This document shows, one piece after another, positions 8,335-16,081 of a DNA stretch of 64,000 bases. The notes under the pieces were generated by a model. The model did not search any database. It saw only the letters and a program-made list of their open reading frames with translations, and was not told the origin of the DNA. Numbering within the stretch: the first letter of the stretch is position 1; every line of letters begins with the position of its first letter. Origin of the DNA: an uncultured Clostridia bacterium (lineage in GTDB: Bacteria; Bacillota; Clostridia; UMGS1810); the NCBI GenBank assembly GCA_934481345.1, contig CAKSPF010000006.1, positions 1 through 64,000 on the forward strand, read 5' to 3'. Made by a program: the position numbers and the translations under genes.

Positions 8335-8916
8335 TTATTTGTAAATTGAACCGAATGAATTTATCGGTAAAATTCTGAACTGTGCCTTGCCTATGATATT
8401 TTTCACAGGAACTGCTCCTACATCGGAATCACGGCTGTCATGGCTGTTGTTTCGGTTATCTCCCAAAACAAAAACACAATTTTCCGGCACGGTATAAGGG
8501 AACTGCATATCTCCCATTCTTGCTATAGGCTCTTTTATATACGGTTCGTCATACACCTTGGAATCTACACTTACAGCTCCCGTAAGCGGATCTATATCCA
8601 CAGTCTGTCCTTCAAGAGCGATAATTCTCTTTACATACGGAGTTTTAGGGCTGTTCGGCGGACGGAAAATAATAACGTCGCCCACAGCAGGTTTATAAAA
8701 AAGCCTTGTTGTAAAAAGTGTATCTCCATGCGTCAAAGTAGGATTCATGCTTGGACCGTCTACTTTTACAAGGGTAAAAACAAAATGTCTTATAAGCATT
8801 GCAATAATCAATGCGACAGCTATAGAAAGAACCCAGTCGAAAGTTTCTTTTTTCCAGTTAACCGGCTGATTTGTTTCTGTTTCGGTGCTTTGTTCAACAT
8901 TGTTTAATTCGTCCAT
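8335..8916 (-). CDS. lepB: Signal peptidase I
   Basis: Membrane serine protease that removes signal peptides from Sec-exported proteins, presumably including the large secreted proteins at 16.9-30.3 kb. The 193-residue protein has one N-terminal transmembrane segment (about residues 28-50), the nucleophile Ser56 in GPSMNPTL, the general base Lys96 in YVKRIIALEG, and the GDNRNNSHDSRD box near the C-terminus. GGAGG precedes the ATG. It is the S26 Gram-positive type with a single transmembrane segment. Confidence 0.95.
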   Translation of the reverse strand: MDELNNVEQSTETETNQPVNWKKETFDWVLSIAVALIIAMLIRHFVFTLVKVDGPSMNPTLTHGDTLFTTRLFYKPAVGDVIIFRPPNSPKTPYVKRIIALEGQTVDIDPLTGAVSVDSKVYDEPYIKEPIARMGDMQFPYTVPENCVFVLGDNRNNSHDSRDSDVGAVPVKNIIGKAQFRILPINSFGSIYK

Positions 8917-8945
8917 AAAAACTCCTCCATGTTCCTAAATAGCAT

Positions 8946-8975
8946 AAAAGCTATGGCCAAAGAATTGTCCATAGC
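8946..8975 (-). terminator. Terminator hairpin between rplS and lepB
   Basis: Minus-strand GCTATGG (8975-8969) pairs with CCATAGC (8956-8950), followed by TTTTATGC. It likely reduces rather than abolishes read-through into lepB, because no separate lepB promoter is evident. Confidence 0.5.
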
Positions 8976-8989
8976 ATGTGCGCGTTAAT

Positions 8990-9016
8990 TGTAAAGAGGG
9001 ATAAACCCTCTTTACA
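8990..9016 (-). other. Perfect 11 bp stem-loop downstream of rplS
   Basis: TGTAAAGAGGG and CCCTCTTTACA are perfectly complementary around a 5 nt loop, 10 nt after the rplS stop. No U tract follows on the minus strand, so an RNA-stability or processing hairpin is more likely than a classic terminator. Confidence 0.5.
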
Positions 9017-9025
9017 AAAGAGAAA

Positions 9026-9367
9026 TCATATTTTTTCTTTAACTCTTGTTGCTTTACCGATTCTGTCGCGCAGGTAATAAAGTTTAGCTCTTCTTACTTT
9101 ACCTTTTCTTACAACTTCAATCTTGGCAAGCTTAGGAGAATTTACCGGGAAAGTTCTTTCCACACCAACACCGTAGGAAACTCTTCTTACAGTAAAGGTT
9201 TCGGTAATACCGCCGTGTTTCTTGGAAATGATAGTTCCTTCAAACACCTGGATTCTTTCTCTTGAACCTTCTTTAATAAGCACGTGAACCTTTACGGTAT
9301 CACCGATGCAAAGCTCAGGAAGGTCTGTTCTTAACTGTTCGCTTGTTAAGCTCTCAATAATATCCAT
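9026..9367 (-). CDS. rplS: 50S ribosomal protein L19
   Basis: A 113-residue ribosomal protein at the 30S-50S interface. The conserved segments [47 protein letters not shown] and the basic C-terminus KLYYLRDR are all present. Start at 9367 follows GGAGG with 8 nt spacing; the upstream in-frame ATG at 9424 lies inside the leader. It has its own promoter (9463-9491) and a structured 5' leader. Confidence 0.97.
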   Translation of the reverse strand: MDIIESLTSEQLRTDLPELCIGDTVKVHVLIKEGSRERIQVFEGTIISKKHGGITETFTVRRVSYGVGVERTFPVNSPKLAKIEVVRKGKVRRAKLYYLRDRIGKATRVKEKI

Positions 9368-9457
9368 CTTTATATCCTCCTCTCTCCGTAGACGTTCGTG
9401 CAAAGCACTTCTACCCGTTCCCAAACGGGTATTTGCAGAGGACCGTCCGTATACACC
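9368..9457 (-). promoter_or_regulatory. Structured rplS leader (L19-leader-like)
   Basis: The roughly 90 nt leader contains a strong hairpin, TACCCG(TTTGGGAA)CGGGTA, followed by a short TGC..GCA stem. An upstream TCCTCT is complementary to AGAGGA in the ribosome binding site, and GGACG can pair with CGTCT, so the leader can close over the initiation region. Firmicutes L19 mRNAs are known to carry an autoregulatory leader; assignment to that class is by position and folding only. Confidence 0.5.
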
Positions 9458-9462
9458 TTGCT

Positions 9463-9491
9463 ATTCTACCATAGTTTTCTTAAAAAAGCAA
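9463..9491 (-). promoter_or_regulatory. Promoter for rplS
   Basis: Minus-strand TTGCTT (9491-9486), 17 bp spacer, TAGAAT (9468-9463), with TGG before the -10. The -35 sits inside the loop and 3' arm of the trmD terminator hairpin. Confidence 0.65.
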
Positions 9492-9506
9492 GTGTTTTTT
9501 TAAGAA
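9477..9506 (-). terminator. Hairpin overlapping the trmD stop codon
   Basis: Minus-strand TTCTTAAAAAA (9506-9496) pairs with TTTTTTAAGAA (9487-9477). The stem begins at the trmD stop codon and overlaps the rplS promoter. The stem is AT-rich, so it is a weak terminator candidate. Confidence 0.4.
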
Positions 9507-10210
9507 TTTTGATTTTCGTTATCGTTATTGATACGCGCAAGCATATCGGGGCGCTTTCTGCGCGTTTCCTCCAGCGCGGACTCATAACGCCATTTTGAAA
9601 TCAATGCGTGATTTCCGCTGAGCAGCACATCGGGAACCTTGACTCCGTGAAACTCGGGCGGTCTGGTATACTGCGGATATTCCAAAAGACCGTTGTAATG
9701 CGATTCTTCGGTATAGCTGTCCTCATTGGAAAGAACACCCTCTATCATCCTGCTCACGGTATCTATAAGAACCATTGCGGGTATTTCGCCGCCGGTTAAA
9801 ACATAATCTCCTATTGATATTTCCTCATCGACAATTTCATCAATAACTCTCTGGTCCACACCCTCATAGTGACCGCAGAGTATGATTATTTCATCAAAAT
9901 GACTCAGCCTTACGGCAGCCGCCTGATTAAGCACGCTGCCCTTCGGCGACATATACACCACATGCGGCTTTTTGCCGCTTTGTCCGCATACGCTTTGATA
10001 TGCGGCATATATCGGCGGAGCCTGCATTACCATTCCCCTGCCGCCGCCGTATGGGTAATCGTCAACCCTATTGTGCTTATTGTCTGCAAAGTCACGGATA
10101 TTAACCGTATTAAATCCGATAATTTCTTTCTTTTCTGCCCTGCCCAGCATGCTTGAATGCAACACCTGCTCAAACATCTCCGGAAAAAGTGTAAGTATAT
10201 GAAATTTCAT
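9500..10210 (-). CDS. trmD: tRNA (guanine-N1)-methyltransferase TrmD
   Basis: Methylates G37 next to the anticodon to prevent frameshifting, using S-adenosylmethionine. The 236-residue SPOUT-fold protein shows MKFHILTLFPEMF at the N-terminus, DDYPYGGGRGMVM at about residues 50-62, the knot segment LCGHYEGVDQRV at about residues 110-121, and SIGDYVLTGGE at about residues 131-141. It follows rimM by 9 nt in the usual rpsP-rimM-trmD-rplS order. Confidence 0.97.
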   Translation of the reverse strand: MKFHILTLFPEMFEQVLHSSMLGRAEKKEIIGFNTVNIRDFADNKHNRVDDYPYGGGRGMVMQAPPIYAAYQSVCGQSGKKPHVVYMSPKGSVLNQAAAVRLSHFDEIIILCGHYEGVDQRVIDEIVDEEISIGDYVLTGGEIPAMVLIDTVSRMIEGVLSNEDSYTEESHYNGLLEYPQYTRPPEFHGVKVPDVLLSGNHALISKWRYESALEETRRKRPDMLARINNDNENQNS

Positions 10211-10219
10211 TTTTTCCGC

Positions 10220-10717
10220 CTAACCGATAAGTCCCTTTGGTATATCAACCAGGATATATCCATCATTTATATTTATTTCCTTTACCACATCTTTAATTGC
10301 GGGAATTAAAATCTGCGGATATTTTTCTCCCCTTACAACGTACACATCATTGCTGCCTGTGGTGATTACATCGGCAACAGTTCCGTATTCGACATTTTCG
10401 TCCCTCACCGCAAGACCTACTATATCCGCAACAAGATAGGTGTCCTCGGGGAGCGAATCAAACAATTCCCGCTGTACATACAAAACGGTATTTCTCATTC
10501 TTTCGGCATCGTCAATACTGTCTATGCCTCTGAGTTTCAGCAATACACAGCCTTTCTGATACTTAATTCCATCTATATTATATTTTGTTCCGTCATTTTT
10601 AAACACGCAGTCAAATGCCTCAAAGACCTCCGGAAAATCCGTCCAGGGATTGACCTTAACCTCGCCTTTTAAGCCGTGTGTATTTACAATCTGACCGACC
10701 TCAATGTAATTATCCAT
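10220..10717 (-). CDS. rimM: 16S rRNA processing protein RimM
   Basis: 30S maturation factor that binds ribosomal protein S19. The 165-residue protein has the N-terminal GQIVNTHGLKGEVKV segment of the RimM domain and a C-terminal PRC-barrel (LVADIVGLAV onward, ending ILVDIPKGLI). GGGAG precedes the ATG. It lies between khpA and trmD. Confidence 0.95.
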   Translation of the reverse strand: MDNYIEVGQIVNTHGLKGEVKVNPWTDFPEVFEAFDCVFKNDGTKYNIDGIKYQKGCVLLKLRGIDSIDDAERMRNTVLYVQRELFDSLPEDTYLVADIVGLAVRDENVEYGTVADVITTGSNDVYVVRGEKYPQILIPAIKDVVKEININDGYILVDIPKGLIG

Positions 10718-10795
10718 ATTTTATTCTCCCGTAATATGTTTGAAACCGTTAAAGAATATGAGGCTGAAAAATTCAGCCTCATACCAATGGTGAAC

Positions 10796-11026
10796 TTATT
10801 GAACAATTTCAACCGAAACGTGTTTGTTTTCTTTGCCGGCAGCCGATTTCATCACAGCGCGGATAGACTTTGCTATTCTGCCCTGCTTGCCAATCACCTT
10901 ACCCATATCCGCTTCATTTACGCGGAGCTCAAGAACAGTTGAATGTTCGCCTTCAATTTCGGTTACACTGACATCATCGGGAAAATCAACCAGTGATTTT
11001 GCGATGTATTCCAATAATTCTTTCAT
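10796..11026 (-). CDS. khpA: KH-domain RNA-binding protein KhpA (YlqC family)
   Basis: A 76-residue single type-II KH domain. The GKQGRIAKSIRAV segment contains a GxxG-type nucleotide-binding loop (GKQG). In other Firmicutes KhpA partners with KhpB/Jag in RNA binding and cell-size control. ATG at 11026 was chosen because GGAGG lies 8 nt upstream; the earlier in-frame ATG at 11041 overlaps that site. It is between rpsP and rimM, the usual position. Confidence 0.93.
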   Translation of the reverse strand: MKELLEYIAKSLVDFPDDVSVTEIEGEHSTVLELRVNEADMGKVIGKQGRIAKSIRAVMKSAAGKENKHVSVEIVQ

Positions 11027-11046
11027 AAACCGAACCTCCATGAAGC

Positions 11047-11289
11047 TTATTTTATAATACCGCTGATCTTAAGCAGTTCCTTAACGGTATCTGTAGGCTG
11101 TGCACCGTTTGCAATCCATTTCTGAGCCTTTTCGGCGTCGATATTGATTGTAGACGGGTCTGTCTTAGGATCGAATGTACCGATTTCCTCGATAAATCTT
11201 CCGTTTCTCGGATATCTGGAATCTGCAACAACTACTCTGTAGAAAGGCGACTTCTTTGCACCCATTCTTTTTAAACGAATTTTTACCAT
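11047..11289 (-). CDS. rpsP: 30S ribosomal protein S16
   Basis: An 80-residue assembly protein of the 30S subunit. [20 protein letters not shown] and the following segment [17 protein letters not shown] are the standard S16 N-terminus. Located 46 nt downstream of ffh and 20 nt upstream of khpA in the canonical operon. Confidence 0.97.
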   Translation of the reverse strand: MVKIRLKRMGAKKSPFYRVVVADSRYPRNGRFIEEIGTFDPKTDPSTINIDAEKAQKWIANGAQPTDTVKELLKISGIIK

Positions 11290-11335
11290 TTAAAATTCAC
11301 CTCCAAAAATATATTAAACAATTATTATATAATCG

Positions 11336-12676
11336 CTATCTTAAGAATTTTCCGAAACCGCCCATAGCGCGTTTCATTTTCTTCGGATTGCTAAATTGTT
11401 TCATAAGTTTCTGCATTTGTTCAAACGATTTTAAAAACTGATTAACATCCTGAACCTGCATACCGCTTCCGAGCGCTATGCGCCTTTTGCGGCTTGAATT
11501 TATAATCTCGGGATTCTGTCTTTCCGCCTTTGTCATAGACGTGATAATGGCCTGTATTCTGTCAATTTTTCTCTCATCAAAAGACATCCCGTCAATTGCT
11601 TTTTTGTTAATTCCCGGCAGCATACCGAGTATATCGGAAAACGAGCCGAGCTTTTTCATCTGCTTCATTTGTTCCAAGTAATCATCCAGCGTAAATGACT
11701 GCTGACGGATTTTTCTTTCAAGTTCTTCCGCCTGTTTTTCGTCAAATGCCTGCTGCGCTTTATCTATAAGAGTGAGCACATCGCCCATTCCGAGTATTCT
11801 TGAAGCCATTCTGTCCGGATAGAACCAGTCAAGATCGGTAAGCTTCTCGCCCTGTCCGATAAGCTTTATCGGCTTGCCGGTAACTGCTCTTACGGAAAGC
11901 GCCGCACCGCCTCTGGTATCACCGTCAAGCTTTGTGAGCACGATTCCGGTAATATCCAATTTTTCATCAAAAGCCGAAGCAACGTTTACCGCGTCCTGAC
12001 CTGTCATTGCGTCAAGAACAAGAAGTATTTCCGTCGGCTCCGCACTCTGTTTTATATTTAAAAGTTCCTCCATAAGTTCTTCATTCAAATGAAGTCTGCC
12101 GGCGGTATCGACAATTACAACATCGTTTCCGTGCTTTTTGGCATGGTCAACCGCATCGTTTGCGATTTTCACCGCGTCATTGCATTCATCTATGGAAAAA
12201 ACGGGAATTTCCAGCTGTGAACCGACTACCTGAAGCTGTTTCTTTGCGGCGGGTCTGTATACGTCGCAGGCGGCAAGCAAAGGTCTTTTGCCCTGTTTTT
12301 TAAGTATAGCGCCTATTTTTGCACTTGTGGTTGTTTTACCTGCGCCCTGAAGACCGACCATCATTATAACGGCGGGAGTCCTGGAACCGAACTGAAGTTT
12401 TTCGGATTTTGTTCCCATCAGAGCTGTTAATTCTTCATTTACAATTTTTATTACCTGCTGTGCCGGAGTAAGACTTTCAAGCACATTTGCACCGAGAGCC
12501 TTGTCGGAAACGGATTTAATAAAATCCTTTACAACCTTAAAGTTAACATCCGCCTCCAAAAGAGCAAGCTTAACTTCGCGCATTGCAACCTTTAAGTCGG
12601 CCTCTGAAATCTTACCTTTGCCTCTTAATTTTTTAAATGCTTCCTGTAATTTTTCCGATAAACTGTCAAATGCCAA
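11336..12676 (-). CDS. ffh: Signal recognition particle protein Ffh
   Basis: GTPase subunit of the signal recognition particle, which targets nascent membrane proteins through 4.5S/6S RNA and FtsY. The 446-residue protein has the N domain, P-loop GLQGAGKTT (about residues 108-116), DTAGR, TKLDGD, and a methionine-rich M domain at the C-terminus (RRIALGSGMQVQDVNQFLKS). A TTG start at 12676 gives the conserved MAFDSLSEKLQ N-terminus with GAGGG upstream; earlier starts in the frame lack this fit. Downstream of ylxM, which regulates SRP in other bacteria. Confidence 0.96.
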   Translation of the reverse strand: MAFDSLSEKLQEAFKKLRGKGKISEADLKVAMREVKLALLEADVNFKVVKDFIKSVSDKALGANVLESLTPAQQVIKIVNEELTALMGTKSEKLQFGSRTPAVIMMVGLQGAGKTTTSAKIGAILKKQGKRPLLAACDVYRPAAKKQLQVVGSQLEIPVFSIDECNDAVKIANDAVDHAKKHGNDVVIVDTAGRLHLNEELMEELLNIKQSAEPTEILLVLDAMTGQDAVNVASAFDEKLDITGIVLTKLDGDTRGGAALSVRAVTGKPIKLIGQGEKLTDLDWFYPDRMASRILGMGDVLTLIDKAQQAFDEKQAEELERKIRQQSFTLDDYLEQMKQMKKLGSFSDILGMLPGINKKAIDGMSFDERKIDRIQAIITSMTKAERQNPEIINSSRKRRIALGSGMQVQDVNQFLKSFEQMQKLMKQFSNPKKMKRAMGGFGKFLR

Positions 12677-12746
12677 AGGTAACACCCTCTCTCTGTTTGT
12701 GCACTGTAATATCCGTTTTTTAAGCGTTAAAAGCGTGTTCAAATCA

Positions 12747-13085
12747 TTACGCTTTATTTCTTATAATATCCAAAAGCTTTGAAATTTCTTCGTATTTAAC
12801 ATTGTCAATGATTAGCCCGGGGGTTATAACTGCGGCAATTTTATCTGCCGAAGCCGTTATATCCATAAATTTAGCCAACAGCCCAAGCTTATTTTCATAC
12901 TGTTTAAGCTCATTTCCGGCTCTGCGTATATTATCATACACACCCTGACGCGTCATACCGGCAATTTCACTGATTTCAGACAGTGACAAGTCCTCCTGAT
13001 AATAGTTCTCCATGATAAGAAGCTGTTTTTCAGAAAGCAGATTGCCGTAAAAATCGAGCAAAAGCGAAATATTGAAATCCTTCAT
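12747..13085 (-). CDS. ylxM: YlxM/p13-like helix-turn-helix SRP-associated protein (UPF0122)
   Basis: A 112-residue protein with a sigma-4-like helix-turn-helix (LSLSEISEIAGMTRQGVYDNIRRA). YlxM proteins are encoded next to ffh and modulate SRP activity in streptococci. GGTGA lies just before the ATG at 13085. It is the first gene of the operon, with a near-consensus promoter at 13127-13155 and a palindrome at 13101-13125 in its 5' leader. Confidence 0.9.
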   Translation of the reverse strand: MKDFNISLLLDFYGNLLSEKQLLIMENYYQEDLSLSEISEIAGMTRQGVYDNIRRAGNELKQYENKLGLLAKFMDITASADKIAAVITPGLIIDNVKYEEISKLLDIIRNKA

Positions 13086-13100
13086 AGATTCACCAACTTG

Positions 13101-13125
13101 TGTGTAAAGCAAAAAACTTTACACA
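13101..13125. promoter_or_regulatory. Palindrome at the ylxM transcription start
   Basis: TGTGTAAAG and CTTTACACA form a perfect 9 bp inverted repeat around a 7 nt spacer. It covers the expected transcription start (about 13120) of the ylxM-ffh operon and ends 16 nt before the ATG. It could be an operator or a 5' mRNA hairpin; which of the two cannot be decided from sequence. Confidence 0.45.
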
Positions 13126-13126
13126 T

Positions 13127-13155
13127 ATTTTATTATATTTTTTTTCATTTGTCAA
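13127..13155 (-). promoter_or_regulatory. Promoter of the ylxM-ffh-rpsP operon
   Basis: Minus-strand TTGACA (13155-13150), exactly 17 bp, TAAAAT (13132-13127). The -35 box overlaps the 3' end of the MFS transporter gene, and its stop codon lies in the spacer. Confidence 0.8.
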
Positions 13156-14341
13156 GACTTTTTTGCCGATTTGCCGCAATATTCATAAAAATCAATGCGG
13201 CAGTAAGCAAAACAGGAAATATTACCGCTGCCAAAATGCCTGTTTTTAAGTTATCGTTTGCAAGACTTGCTATTTTCCCTGCGAAGGTAGGACCGCCGGC
13301 GCATCCCACATCACCTGCCAAAGCCAAAAAAGCAAACATTGCCGTACCGCCGCCCCTGACGGCATCGGCAGTCTTGCTGAAGGTTCCCGGCCACAATATC
13401 CCGACCGAAAATCCTGCCGCGGCAATTCCGACAAGTCCGACAGCGGCGGATTTTGAAAGAGAAATTACCAAATACGAGGCAATGCACAAAGCGCCGCTGA
13501 AAATCATCATTCTGTCGAGATTTATTTTTTCGCCGTATTTTCCGTATATCATTCGGGATATTCCCATAAGCACGGAAAATATCGCAGGACCTGCCAAATC
13601 TCCTATAGATTTTGATATTCCGAGCGCCTTTTCGACAAAAGCCGACGCCCATTGGCTTACCGACTGCTCGCTTGCACCGGCACAGCACATGATAAGCACA
13701 AATACCCAAAAAGTTTTGTTTTTAAACAATGATCCGACCGAAGATCCGGTTTCGCCGTCCGGCAGGGCAGTAAGCGGAACCCTTGCAAACACCGCTCCGT
13801 TTACAATCGGAAGCAATGCCCAGATAAGCGACAGTATTTTCCAGTTTTGTATTCCGGCGAGAGTGAAAAATACAGTCGAGCATACTATAACGCCGACAGT
13901 GCCCCAGCAGTAAAAGGAATGGAGCATACTCATCGTCTTATCCTTGTGTTCGCTCGGGCATGCCTCGACTATAGGGCTTACAATTACCTCCAAAAGTCCG
14001 CCGCCTATGGCATAGAAAAACACCGCCGTTATTATTCCGGCAAAGGGATCTCTCAGCATATCCGGCAGTATAGCAAGAAAAATCAGTCCGACAGCCGAAA
14101 ACGCATGTGCCAGAACTGCCGAAGTTCTGTAGCCTATTTTATCAACAAAAAATGCCGACGCAAAATCCACGCAAAGCTGCAGCGTAAAATTAAGCGTAAT
14201 AAGCATCGTAATCTTTGTCAGCGGTATACCGTATCGGCTGCCGAACGTAACAAACAGCAGCGGCACAAAATTATTTATGACAGCCTGCACTATATATCCC
14301 GTAAAACAAGCTTTTATTGTATGATTATAATTTAATTTCAT
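13145..14341 (-). CDS. MFS transporter
   Basis: A 398-residue major facilitator with about 12 hydrophobic segments spread over the whole length; substrate unknown. The N-terminal half contains the loop DKIGYRTSAVLAHAFSA, which resembles MFS motif A after the second helix. The predicted fold resembles fucose/sugar-type and predicted arabinose-type permeases, but that is an impression only. ATG at 14341 follows GGAG by 10 nt; the ATG at 14368 has no ribosome binding site. Last of a three-gene set with the GNAT and Asp-box genes (gaps of 34 and 21 nt), suggesting uptake of a product of that pathway. Confidence 0.87.
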   Translation of the reverse strand: MKLNYNHTIKACFTGYIVQAVINNFVPLLFVTFGSRYGIPLTKITMLITLNFTLQLCVDFASAFFVDKIGYRTSAVLAHAFSAVGLIFLAILPDMLRDPFAGIITAVFFYAIGGGLLEVIVSPIVEACPSEHKDKTMSMLHSFYCWGTVGVIVCSTVFFTLAGIQNWKILSLIWALLPIVNGAVFARVPLTALPDGETGSSVGSLFKNKTFWVFVLIMCCAGASEQSVSQWASAFVEKALGISKSIGDLAGPAIFSVLMGISRMIYGKYGEKINLDRMMIFSGALCIASYLVISLSKSAAVGLVGIAAAGFSVGILWPGTFSKTADAVRGGGTAMFAFLALAGDVGCAGGPTFAGKIASLANDNLKTGILAAVIFPVLLTAALIFMNIAANRQKSLDK

Positions 14342-14375
14342 AAAATCCGCTCTCCGTGTTTCTTTCATAAAAGCA

Positions 14376-14852
14376 TCAAAGAATTTTTTCCATTCCTATT
14401 TTCTGAACTTTAAGACCTATATGCTCATAAAACTTTACGGCGTTGATATTTTCTGCCCACACATTTAATGTGACGTTATAATAGCCTTTTTTTCTTGCAT
14501 AATCAATCACATATTCATAAAGCCGGGTCCCGGTATGCAGTCCGCGGGCATTTTCATCAACGCACAAATCGTCGATATACAGCGTCCTGACGTCGGTAAG
14601 CGATGTATCATTTAAAATCTGTCTGTGAATACAAAAAGCATATCCTATTACGCCGTCATCACTTTCGGCGACAAAAACCGGTCTTTTATCGTCATTTATT
14701 ATTTCTTTTAATTCATCATCTGTATATTTTTTGCCTCCCGGTCTGAACAAATCCGGGCGCACATCACTGTGAACCTTGTGTACCTGATACAGTAATCTGC
14801 TTATACCCGGAATATCATTTTCGGCGGCATGCCTTATTTTTAATTTTTCCAT
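14376..14852 (-). CDS. GNAT family N-acetyltransferase
   Basis: A 158-residue acetyl-CoA-dependent acetyltransferase. The acetyl-CoA loop is in LCVDENARGLHTGTRLYEYV (R/Q-x-x-G-x-G/A type), followed by NVTLNVWAENINAVKFYEHIGL, the usual C-terminal motif of the fold. AAGGAG precedes the ATG. It lies between the Asp-box protein and the MFS transporter, and acceptor substrates (amino sugar, amine or protein) cannot be told apart. Confidence 0.88.
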   Translation of the reverse strand: MEKLKIRHAAENDIPGISRLLYQVHKVHSDVRPDLFRPGGKKYTDDELKEIINDDKRPVFVAESDDGVIGYAFCIHRQILNDTSLTDVRTLYIDDLCVDENARGLHTGTRLYEYVIDYARKKGYYNVTLNVWAENINAVKFYEHIGLKVQKIGMEKIL

Positions 14853-14873
14853 AAGTTACATCTCCTTAAAAAA

Positions 14874-15893
14874 CTACTCTATGCCAAGCTCATCAAAGCT
14901 GAATTTTTTAAGATAATGCTGCTTCATGTTTTCATAAGCCACATATAAAATCCGCTCCTCGCGGTCGGCGAATGCGTGAGGATAGAAAACAAGCTCGTTT
15001 TCATCTTCTACATTTGCTATTATTTTGAAGTTATATCCGTCTGTGCTTTCGGCAATGCAAAGATTACGGCGACCTTCCCATTTTGCTTCTGCGACAAAAT
15101 TATTAATCATATATATTTTGCCGTTAATTTTCAGGACGGTGACTTTCGTATCCGAGTTGGGAATATCGGAAATGCGCGGCTCGGTCCACGTTCTGCCGTA
15201 GTCGCTGCTTTCGCTTATTGCAAGATAACCGCTGTTGTTGCGGCCGTACATAATAATATGACCGTTTTCAAACTCCGCAGCGTTCGGTTCCCAGATATTC
15301 TCATCACCGAGAGTAATATATCCGTACTGCTGCCATGTTTTGCCGCCGTCAGATGAAATTACGGCGCCGCATCTGAACAGCTTCCCGTGATTTTTGCGTT
15401 CCTTGTTCCACGGAACCATTACATCACCGGTTGTAAATCCCGTTTCTCCGACAGTTTCCTGCCAGTATGACGGAAAAAACATATCCCCGTTTGAAAGGAT
15501 AAATCCGCGGCGCAGTGTTGAACGTCCGGTGATTCCACAAAAGCTTACGGGGTCCGTCCACGTTTTTCCGTTGTCATATGTGTATGAAATGAAATTATTC
15601 AGCTCCATATACAGCATATCGGCATCATATGTAAGCAATGCGGCAAAAGGAACCCCACAGTCTGCAAATACCTCCGGACACCACACACCTCTGGTTTCAT
15701 GAGAAAAGAGCTTTTCAACCTTTGTCCACGTTTTGCCTCGATCATAACTTCTGGCAATTCCCACAAAATTATCATTTGCCGGCTCTGTTTCACCGCCGGT
15801 AAGGCTGAGGCAAATAAGCGACTTGTCGCTCATCTGACATATAACAGGCTCTCTGCCGTGTTTTTCAAATTCTGCTATTAAATACTTTTCCAT
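14874..15893 (-). CDS. Sialidase-like six-bladed beta-propeller (Asp-box protein)
   Basis: A 339-residue protein with four Asp-box repeats (S-x-D-x-G-x-T-W): residues 49-56 (SYDRGKTW), 103-112, 180-187 (SSDGGKTW) and 229-236 (SSDYGRTW). This is the fold of GH33 sialidases and related exo-glycosidases. There is no signal peptide, so it appears cytoplasmic, unlike typical mucin-degrading sialidases. ATG at 15893 follows GGAG; the frame extends to 15959 but passes through the promoter. First gene of a probable operon with GNAT and MFS genes. Confidence 0.82.
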   Translation of the reverse strand: MEKYLIAEFEKHGREPVICQMSDKSLICLSLTGGETEPANDNFVGIARSYDRGKTWTKVEKLFSHETRGVWCPEVFADCGVPFAALLTYDADMLYMELNNFISYTYDNGKTWTDPVSFCGITGRSTLRRGFILSNGDMFFPSYWQETVGETGFTTGDVMVPWNKERKNHGKLFRCGAVISSDGGKTWQQYGYITLGDENIWEPNAAEFENGHIIMYGRNNSGYLAISESSDYGRTWTEPRISDIPNSDTKVTVLKINGKIYMINNFVAEAKWEGRRNLCIAESTDGYNFKIIANVEDENELVFYPHAFADREERILYVAYENMKQHYLKKFSFDELGIE

Positions 15894-15930
15894 AATCAAT
15901 CTCTCCAAATAAAATATTTCATTACGGCAC

Positions 15931-15959
15931 ATTATACTATATAAAATACCGTTTTTCAA
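15931..15959 (-). promoter_or_regulatory. Promoter of the Asp-box/GNAT/MFS operon
   Basis: Minus-strand TTGAAA (15959-15954), 17 bp spacer, TATAAT (15936-15931), about 38 nt before the start codon. Confidence 0.75.
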
Positions 15960-15999
15960 TGTATTTTTTATATTTTACCTTATTTTTACAAAACAACAG

Positions 16000-16028
16000 T
16001 TGTACAGTTACGTTTAATATGATATACT
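16000..16028 (+). promoter_or_regulatory. Promoter of the NagD-like gene
   Basis: TTGTAC (16000-16005), 17 bp spacer, TATACT (16023-16028) with an extended TGA before the -10. It is divergent from the promoter at 15931-15959; the two -35 boxes are about 40 bp apart. Confidence 0.55.
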
Positions 16029-16081
16029 TAGTATATTAAGCAGATTATTTTTTCCTTAAAAACTGAAAGGTAATGATATTT

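Noticed and set aside
13098..13913. 271-codon plus-strand open frame opposite the MFS transporter gene
   Set aside because: It is antisense to a clear membrane transporter, has no ribosome binding site, and its Pro/Ala/Ser-rich composition is what the complement of a hydrophobic gene gives.
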